Shown here piece after piece: positions 51,938 to 64,000 of a stretch of 64,000 bases of DNA. The notes beneath the pieces are model-generated. The model made no database searches. It saw nothing but the letters and a program-made list of their open reading frames with translations, and was not told the origin of the DNA. The DNA is from Aphelocoma coerulescens (Eukaryota; Chordata; Aves; Passeriformes; Corvidae). Numbering within the stretch: position 1 is the stretch's first letter; every line of letters starts with the position of its first letter. The stretch lies in assembly GCF_041296385.1 (NCBI RefSeq), contig NC_091013.1, positions 10,864,001 to 10,928,000 of the forward strand, written 5' to 3'. Position numbers and translations under genes: made by a program.

Positions 51938-53250
51938 ATTAGAATCATAGAGTATTTTGAGTTGGAAGGAACTCAAAAGTATCATTCAAGTCCAACTCCT
52001 GGTCCTGGGCAGGACACCTCAAGAATCACATCATGTGCCTGAGAGGGTTGTCCAGACACTTCTTGAACTCTGTCAAGCTTGGTGCTATGACCACTGCCTT
52101 TGGGAGCCTGTTCCAGTGCCCAACCACTCTCAGGGTGAAGAACCTTTTTCTAATACCCAACCTAAACCTCCCCTGACACAGCTTCAGGCCATTCCCTTGG
52201 GTCTTGTCACTGGTCACAGAGAGAAGTGATCAGTGCCTGCCCCTCCCCTTCAGAAGGAAGTTGTAGGCACAGTGAGGTCTCCCCTCAGTCTCCTCCAGGC
52301 TGAACAGACCAAGTGCCCTCAGTCTCTCCTCACACAGCTTCCCCTCAAGCTTCCCCCTTCACCATCCTTACTGCCCTCCTTTGGATGCTCTTTAACAACT
52401 TAATGTCTTTTTTATATTGTGGCACCCAAAGCTGCCCCAGCACTCAAGGTGAGGCTGCCCCAGCTCAGAGCAGAGCAGGACAATCCCCTCCCTTGCCCAG
52501 CTGGTGATGCTGTGCCTGAAGCCCCTCAGGACATGCTTGGCCCTCCTGGCTGCCAGGGCACTGGTGACTGAGGTTCAACTTTCCATCAACCAGGACCCCG
52601 AGGTCCCTTTCCCTGGCACTGCTTTCCAGCCTCTCATTCCCCAGTCTGTCCATACATCCAGGGCTGCACCATCCCAGGTGCAGAATCCAGCACTTTCCCT
52701 TGTTGAATTGCACATGGTTGGTGACTGCACAGGCCTCTAATTTGTTGACGTCTCCCTGCCTTCAAGGGAGTCAACAGCTCCCAGTCTCTTATCACCTGCA
52801 AATTTGCTCAGTATCACTTCCAGTCCTGTGTTAAGTCCTTTATGAAGATGTTGAGAAGCACACAGCTGAGGATGGAGCCCTGTAGAGCCCCCCTAGAGAC
52901 AGGTCACCAGTCTGATGTCACCCCATTCACTGTAACCCTTTGTGCCCCATCTGTGAGTCAGCTGCTCACCCATCACATGATGTGTTTATCCAGCTGTGGG
53001 CTGGACATTTTTTCCAGAAAGAGCCTGTGAGAGACAGTATTGAAAACTTTACTGAAATCCAAAACGATCACATGAACTGGCTTCCCTTGGTCAACTAGCT
53101 GGGTTACTATATTATAAAAGGAAATTAAGTATATTAAGCAGGACTTTCCCCTCACAAACCTTTGCTGGCTGTGACTGATGACTCTGTGGTCCTTCAGGTG
53201 TTTTTCAGCAACTGATTCCTACCATTAAATAATTCTGGACTCATCTTGGA
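51938..53250 (-). mobile_element. CR1 LINE, 3' third of ORF2 plus tail
   Basis: A 1.3-kb CR1 fragment in reverse orientation to DMD. Its 3' end is at 51938 (reverse complement of the ATTCTATGATTCT tail). Broken minus-strand frames carry CR1 reverse-transcriptase features: VIVLDFSKVFNTVSH, matching the family's LDFSKAFDTVSH motif (53049-53090), then FNKGKCWILHLG with RDLGVLVDGKL (52590-52710), and the C-terminal [13 protein letters not shown] (52050-52130). Stops and frameshifts separate these pieces, so it is a dead copy. It is truncated at its 5' side where the neighbouring LTR begins. Confidence 0.95.
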
Positions 53251-53254
53251 CTTT

Positions 53255-54277
53255 TGTGTCGGGTTTGCATGGCCAGGTTTTGGTAGCGGGTGTCTCCAGG
53301 GGTGGTTTCTCTAAGAAGCTGCTAGACATTTACTCTATGTCTGACAGAGCCAATGCCAGCCAGCTCTGAGACAGACCTGGCCAAGGCCAAGCCCATCAGT
53401 GGCAGTGGTACTGCCTGTAGGATAATGCAGCTGAGAAGGGTGCGGTAGAAAATCTGCTGCACAACAGCAGCTGGGAAAGAGGAGGGGAAATCTGTCAGAG
53501 AAACAACACTGCGGATACCAGGATCAGTGCAGGAGGGGGAGGAGATGCTCTGGGTGCCAGAGCTGAGACTCCTCAGAAGACCATGGTGAGGCAGCTGTGC
53601 CCCTGCTGCCCACAGAGCTCCACAGTGGAGCAAATATCCACCGGCAGCCTGTGGAGGACCCCACGCCAGAGCAGGTGGAGGAGGATCCTGAAGGAGGATA
53701 TGACCCATGTGAAGCCCACACCAGAGCAGGCTCATGGCAGGAATTGTGAACTCTTGGAGAGGTGCCCACGCTGGAGCAGGTTTGCTGGCAGCACTGTCTG
53801 TTCCTGAAGGACAGCATCCTGTGGGAGGGACCCACTCTGGAGCAGTTTGTGAAGAACTAGCCAGTGGGAAGAACTTGCGTTGGAGCAGTTTGTAGAGGAC
53901 TGTCTCCCATGGGAGACTGCACAGTGGAGCAGGGGAAGATGTGAGGAATCCTCCCACTGCAGAGGAAGCAGCAGCAGAAACAACGTGTGATGAACTGACT
54001 GCAGCCCCCATTCCCCTGCTGCTGCTGCAGGGGAGGAGGTAGAGAATTTGGGAGTGAAGATGACCCTGGGAAGAAGGGAGGGGCTGGGGGATGTGTTTTA
54101 AGATTTACTACTAATTATCCTCCTCTGATTTGACTGGTAATAAATTCAGTTGATTCTCCCAAGTCGGGTCTGTTTTGCCTGTGACAGTAACTCATGAGTG
54201 ATATCTCCCTGTCCTTATCTTGACCCATGAGCTTTTCAGTGTATTTTCCCTCCCCTGTCCAGCTGAGCAAGCTGAAG
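53255..54277 (+). mobile_element. Passerine-type endogenous retrovirus solo LTR, 3'-truncated
   Basis: The block begins TGTGTCGGGTTTGCATGGCC and proceeds through a set of repeated GGAGCAG phrases each followed by a variable segment. It has an AATAAA at 54139-54144, then the sequence GTCGGGTCTGTTTTGCCTGT, and ends near 54277 before the usual TG...CA 3' terminus. From memory this is a very common LTR in songbird genomes (ERVL-like). No gag, pol or env remains. The long minus-strand frames inside it (for example 53322-54011) are by-products of its composition. It directly abuts the CR1 fragment. This element is the main reason for calling the source a songbird. Confidence 0.85.
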
Positions 54278-54690
54278 TAATTTCATCTCTTGAGGTTACA
54301 TTTAGGTAAATTTTCAGAGAATTGATGCTCTCAGAGACATGCAGTGGCGCTTACAGTGATTACTCTAGCACATTCTTCGTACTTGTATCTAAGGAGAAGT
54401 ATTTAAGGAATTTGGTTAGCAGGCTTTGTTCTTACAAATATTTTTGCCTGGAGACACCATCGTTGTATTTGTGTATTCTATCATTTCAGTGTCACTCATG
54501 AACTCAGTTTAATTAGATTTTTTTAAAAACCTCTACTCGTTACAAAATTATTTTTCTGCATTTTGGCAATAGTAGAATTAGAGCACAGTGCTGGGTTTCA
54601 GGGCTCCTACGCAAAGCCAAAATCCCACTTGCAGTAGGTGCTGCATTCAGCTCTTCCTTTTCATTTTTGTTTTAAAATTGCAGGAGTTTT

Positions 54691-54744
54691 TAGATATATA
54701 GATATATAGATAGATATGTCTATATATATATCTCTCTATATATC
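54691..54744 (+). repeat. TAGATA/TATATC palindromic microsatellite
   Basis: A GATATA-type repeat is followed by its approximate inverse complement (TATATC/TCTCTATA), so the tract can fold back on itself. It is AT-rich and probably length-variable. Confidence 0.8.
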
Positions 54745-57700
54745 TTCTTTTCTGCAAACTTCATAGAAAGCAGCAGTTTTCTCTACTGAGGAGTACTCTA
54801 AAAGTGTGTGTGTAATAGAAGGCCTGCAGAAGTAAAGGTACAGCCTATTTCTCAGTGGCAAGAATAGAAACTCTTTAAAAGGGAGCTGTACTTCAGTTCT
54901 TTTCGGTTCATGAATCAGCCCAATGAATATTAAGACACTAGGATATTAAACCTAAAGAAGGACATGGAAAATAGCAATCCTTAACAAATAAGTGCTTATG
55001 TATTGTGTTATCTAGTGTGTGGCTCTATCATTTCAGCCTTCAAAATTATTGTGAGCATGCCATGTGTAACTATTGCACCACGTTTTTTTAAATGCATGGT
55101 TTCCTTTGATAATCACATCAAAGCATGATGACTTTCTTGTTTTGCTACTTTTAAAGATCTGATCTTCAAGTGCAAACCACATCAGAACACTGTGATGTCA
55201 ATAAAATGAGATGTATTCACAAACTTTTCTTGGAAATGTGGCAAAAGAAAATATTCGAGAACTTCTCTTAGGGGTCTTTTTTCCTTTAATTTTACGCAGA
55301 CTAGATTAAATACATTTTTTTAATGTGTCAGCCAACAGCAGCAGGTTACAGAGGAGATGATCTTGCATTCTGGGAGGACCATTTATACTTTTTATTACCA
55401 GCCATATGTTGAGTTTTTCCTAAGTTCAGTTTGTGACCTCTAGAGTGTACTTTCTCCTGCCTGTTAATTGTCACTTCTGTCCTTCATCTGGTGTTACTTA
55501 TTCCATGTTGTCTTTTATACTTTTCCTGCAATCTGGCAGTGTCTAGTTAAAAACATCCTAACCTTTTCTCTATTGCCTTAGAGGCTAAAGAAATATTTAT
55601 ATAAATGACTTAGGCTTCAAAATAATCTAGAAGCCACTGCTCACACAGATTTTGGAGTCAGTTTTGGAATTTTAAATAGAAAAGTGTAAGAGTGGCAGAG
55701 AACCCAAAAGACGTGCAAAGCATAAAATGGTGTGGTTTATTTTAATTAAAGCTTTTCAAATCACTGCATGGTGCCAAATACTCAGCTCTTCAATACATAT
55801 CTGACTGTGGAGCTTGTCTTGTGAAAGTTGGTCATTCATGGGGGCCTCCATATCTGCTTTTAGGAAAGAAATGCACAGTTCCATGTTCTGGGAGAAGACC
55901 CCCCACACACATTTCTTAAGTCTTGGTGGGAAAGATGAAGGAGGATCTTAATGTGATGAAGACCAGAGCCTTACTTTTACCCACAAAAAGAAGTTCCCTA
56001 AAGCAGAACACGTTAGCAAGAGGTTTTTGGTTGTCAGGAGATGATCATGTGTTACAGGCTTGGGGATAGGACAGGAGGTTGATGAAGAGTTGGCTGAAAG
56101 GGTTTTCGGAATATGCTGCTTATTAACAGGAAGAGCTTTCACAATGTGGAATGACCCATGTTTAGCAGTAGCTGCATATATAATTATGCTGCCACTCAGA
56201 TGCCTGAGGGGTTCATTTAATTACCATTGATTTGTAGTCTCAAAGGAACTGAGAGTTCAGCTTTAAACTCGGAGTTATAGGTGTTGGGAGGGCTGTGCTC
56301 TATTTTCAGTGTGACTAATGAATTCTTAGAAGAAAAGCATCTTTCTGAGACTCTCAGGAATGGGTCTGATGCTTTTGCAGTATATAACTGACATTAGAAT
56401 AGCTATATTTTTTATGCTAGTAGGTTAAACATAATATTCCAAAATATTTTATTTCAATAAATGTCTGTATGCTAATGTGAAAAAAACTAAAACTCCAGTA
56501 AAACCCTGCACAAAATCATAGAGTCAAAGTTAAATTTCTTGGTGTAATAATAGGGAGAGCCTTCCAAGGTTTCCTTAATCACTCTAGAACTAGGTATGTT
56601 AGGCCCAGAGGATTAAATTTTCAGAAGTGCGTAAGGGATTTAGTACCAGAAGTCGCTATTGATTTCCAATGAAATGTATACTCTTGAAATTCTTCTAGCA
56701 ATTATGAAATCCCAGCGTACTGTCCAAGCAGCATTGTGAAGCTGCCCTGTGGGCAGTTAAAGTATCTCTCATCTCCCACTAGGACATCAAAGGGGAAGTT
56801 TCATCCTGGATGAAATAGGATACTCAAGTGTGAATTTGCCAAATGGGCCCTTAAACAGGATCAAGTTCTAAAAAAATTCCTGTATGGTGTTCTGCATTTA
56901 GCCTGTGCACATCATGGAGTTTTTTTGACGTTATGAAGAGATGTTGCTTACCAGAACTCAAGAAGGCACATTTTTTATTCTTGTGAGAGAACAACTGGTC
57001 TTGCAGTTGAGTCAGTTCATTTTCCAGTTTTATGAAGAATTTCCTGGATGATTTTGGGCAGTTCGTTTTGAACCAGATGCTGCTCCCTTGGGTCATACTG
57101 CATTGTGCTACACTTCGTGACTGCTCCTGGCATGAGCAGGATTAACAGCATCTGCGCTTTAACATCCCCATTGCTCACACCCTGGAAATTCACTGCAAGG
57201 AGATACAGAGGGTTTTCCTGTGGCAGCCGGAAGGTCATCATCAAGCTTCTCATTTTTCTGATTTGCTTTGTTCTTATTCCTGCCTTACTTCATAAACCAA
57301 CATCCCATAATTTCATGTCCCCCTAAGTGTGATGCTGCTTGGTGATACTAGTTTTCAGAGGCTGAGCTGAGAAAGGGAAGTTCAGTTTTGCCCTGGACAT
57401 CCAAATTTCAAAATGCAACTGACTTAAATTAGAACAAAATCAAGTTTTTAAGTGTCTGTGACAAAAAGCTCTGTTGCATGTTGACTGATAAGTTTAAACA
57501 TGTCTTACTCTATAATGCCATAGAGGTATTTATAAATATACATGCTCTTCAAAGATAAAAATTGATACATTTAATTAATAAATGTTGAAATAGGCCATTT
57601 AGTGTTTCCAGAACCTTCTCTTCCCTGTCCTCACTAGCGAAAAAGTAACAGAGAGGTTAATCACAGTTCAGTTCTGATTTGTTTGCATATTCCTTGAGGA

Positions 57701-58017
57701 GTTTGGTTCGGTTAAGATTGCTTGACTTCTCTAGGAAATGGGGCAACACATCTCAGGAAAGCTGATGACCTGTGCTGTCGTGACAGCACATCTGGTGAAT
57801 GCAGTAATCAAATATTAGCCTATCTGTAGGAACATAAAGTGTGAAATACGTAATTTTTACTTGCATAGTAATTTATGCGTAATATTTCTGTAGGACCAAA
57901 GAGCATAATATGTCTTTACAGCTAAAAATGGAACAGATACACACTGGTTTCTAAGGCCACAGCTGAATAACAGTGCATCTGTAGGAGTCCTGAAACCAGT
58001 CTTGCATGTGACTTTGA

Positions 58018-61745
<3,728 letters not shown>

Positions 61746-61914
61746 TAATTACCCTGTTTGTATTCCTGTTTTATTCCTCCTGTTTATTTCTTGAATAAAC
61801 ATTTAAATAGCATACAGAGACATTGTTTTAGATATTGCAGATGCAAAATGTGTTAACTTGTTTCACCCTGCACTTGTAAGTTATTTGCTCTCTGTAGTTT
61901 TAGGTAGTTTAACA

Positions 61915-62241
61915 CAGTGGTTGCTAAACATTTTTATTCACACCATTCCCAGTAAAAATAATTTTGAGTACGCACCTCCAATAGATGTATATCTATTTAT
62001 AAATTATGTACATGTACCACTGTACTAATATATTTTTGACATTATAAAACATACCAAAAGTAGAACATTAGAAAGGATGTGATAAAGATTAAATAAACAC
62101 TATTTTGATAAAGATGAAATAAACACTATTTTGAAACTTTCAATTGAATCTATTAACTGTACAAAAAGTATTTATTTACTGCATCCTGATGGATTGTCTT
62201 GAGCACTCCCTGAGGCACAAGAACCCCTTTGGAGACCACTG
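61915..62241. mobile_element. hAT/Charlie-like non-autonomous DNA transposon
   Basis: The 327-bp unit begins CAGTGGTTGCTAAACATTTT and ends with the inverse of CAGTGGTCTCCAAAGGGGTT. These imperfect terminal inverted repeats are of the CAGTGGTTCTCAAA type seen in hAT Charlie elements, and the phrase AAGAACCCCTTTGGAGACCA near the right end is characteristic. The flanking octamers GTTTAACA (61907-61914) and GTTGAGCA (62242-62249) agree at 6 of 8 positions, as expected for a decayed 8-bp hAT target duplication. There is no transposase; it is an old MITE-like relic. The specific subfamily is not known. Confidence 0.8.
62081..62132 (+). repeat. 26-bp tandem duplication inside the hAT element
   Basis: Two adjacent 26-bp copies, each beginning GATAAAGAT and ending AAACACTATTTT, differ at one base. 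The near identity suggests a duplication younger than the host element. Confidence 0.9.
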
Positions 62242-64000
62242 GTTGAGCACACCTTTATACACAAAAATGCATGTCTCCAGGACACTTGCATTACACTATT
62301 TTCAAATATATTAACTTTTTTAAATGATTCCCGCATAGTGGTCAGTCTTATTATGTACATTGTGTTTAAATATAGTTGCTACCTTTAAATAAATAGATTT
62401 TAATAAATAAATTTAAATAAATATTAAAGCTGTGCAGCTTTTGCGTATTTTAAGAGAGGAAATACTTGAAAAAATTCCACTTGCAGCCTTAGTTTTACCT
62501 GACAAATGAATCAGTTCACTAATGAGACTAGGATCCAGAAAAGAACTACTGATAAAAGTAGTTCTCAAGAGTAACTTTCTTGTTGAATTAACTGGTATCA
62601 CTCATTCATGCACTTAAAAATACCACTGAAAACCCAACCTTTAGGGTTTGACCCAATACCATAGCACTTCTTCATCAGTTGTTATCATTTTATTCTTTAC
62701 TAATGCAAGCTGCAGAACTCTGAAGAGAAAACAGTACCAACAGCGGGGTCTGTGCATGACTGTGTGTAATTGGATCAGATTTTAGGGCAATCACAATGAA
62801 TGTCACAGTTTAGATTTCTAGATGTTTCATGTGGGTGTTAAGAAAAAGTATTCAGAAAATCTTTTAAGAAAATTACTCAGTACAGATACTTTTCAAAATG
62901 ATATTTCATCGAAGGTTATCAAATTTTTAAAGGAAAACATCTATTCATAGTTTAGGTTCTCCTGCAGTGTGTGTGCACGGTAATGCATAATCTATTAAGT
63001 GCCCTATAACCTTGCTGAGGACACTTAATGTTTTAATGACGGGGAAATTGAAAGCTGAATAGCTGTGGGAGAGGAAGGAATTGTGTCTGTCATGCTGTGG
63101 TCTGGCTTTGCCATCCATGCTGAGGTCATAGTGCAGTTGCCATTAGTATTGCTGCAAGTATGCAATGACTTGCACCCCTTACAATTTTTTGTCTCATTTG
63201 TGCAGCAGAGCTGCAGAGTTGGTTGTGCTAGAGCTCAAGTCTTAAGGCTTGCACAGGTGATGGAAGGATCATCTCAGAATTATTCATTATAAAACTAGAC
63301 TTTGCAAGAGTGAAATTCATGTAATTAAAAAATAATCCTTTCTCTATCTGTTCCTTTATTCCTTTGGAAGAAAACAGGTGTCAAAGCAGTGCTAGGAAAG
63401 TTATCTCGAGCAGTGCTGAAGCACCTTTATAATTGTATCCCTGGTGCTGGGTGAAATATTAAAGTGACTCCAAAAAAAGAGTATTATTTTATTCTAGTCT
63501 TATTTGGCTCTTTCTTTTTTTTTAAACTGTTGAAAAGTAAGGAGGATTTATTCAGGTAATATATTGTCAACAGAGATGTTGCCAGATAAATACTTCATTT
63601 AATAATAACCTGTATTTTTTTTTTATTATGAATTCTGTAACCTCCTCAATATATACATGGTATAACTAATTCCCACCAAATTAAATTGAGCTTATGGTGG
63701 GATAATAATTCTGTCCTGTAAGGATTCTTTTCCAGAATGTTGCAGTAACAGAACATGGCTTCAAGTGACATTTAACTTCAGAAGCAAAAAATTAATATGA
63801 TATTAAAATTTCTGATGGATGGCAGGTTCTGTCGTACTGTAATTTTTAAATTTTATTTTAGAAATTCTCTTGCATTAAAAAATCATGATACATCAAAGTT
63901 AGGGAGCTCTTTTTTATCATTTTAACTCATCTGGAAGAGAAATGGATTCTCTGAGTTGTATGTTGATTGCTAAGACTTGAAAAGGTGCTCTATGTTGTAT

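Noticed and set aside
53322..54011. 229-codon minus-strand open frame
   Set aside because: It lies wholly within the LTR, antisense to it, and its frame results from the LTR's internal GGAGCAG repeats and GC content. No known protein features.

Overview
This is a piece of a vertebrate nuclear genome, most likely from a songbird. Three CR1 LINE fragments carry the typical 3' end (an ATTCTATG-type terminal repeat). One solo LTR matches, from memory, an abundant passerine endogenous-retrovirus LTR family. The sequence is AT-rich and almost entirely intronic, with no operons, no CRISPR array and no bacterial or phage genes.

The only protein-coding gene I can support is the dystrophin gene (DMD), read on the + strand. 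The window holds five standard exons, numbered by the human scheme: exon 62 (2640-2700), 63 (40098-40159), 64 (50577-50651), 65 (58076-58277) and 66 (61649-61734). All have canonical AG/GT borders, reading phases that join without a break, and the same lengths I know for human DMD (61, 62, 75, 202 and 86 nt). They encode the WW domain, the linker after it and the start of the EF-hand region, which together form the beta-dystroglycan-binding part of the protein. Exon 65 identifies dystrophin rather than its paralogue utrophin.

Inside the 37.4-kb intron 62 lies a separate CpG island (about 33010-34050). It contains a TATA-less, Sp1-box-rich promoter and the first exon of the short isoform Dp71 (start codon at 33419, peptide MREQLRG, donor at 33439). 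This exon is in the right phase to splice to exon 63. The window therefore has two transcription modes: read-through of the long dystrophin transcripts, and initiation of Dp71, which joins the same 3' exons but skips the first half of the WW domain.

The rest is intron. Intron 61 (1-2639, partial) has a CR1 3' fragment. Intron 62 upstream of the island has a second CR1 fragment, simple repeats and an unclassified 4.2-5.2 kb block. The Dp71 first intron starts with a G-rich donor and a hexamer-based minisatellite. Intron 63 holds a GC-rich, minus-strand LTR-like element (42709-43420). Intron 64 holds a 1.3-kb minus-strand CR1 that directly abuts the passerine-type LTR. Intron 66 holds a small hAT/Charlie-like DNA transposon (61915-62241). 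I did not find exons 61 or 67 here. I saw nothing that supports a previously undescribed system. The most interesting material is around the Dp71 promoter and first exon.
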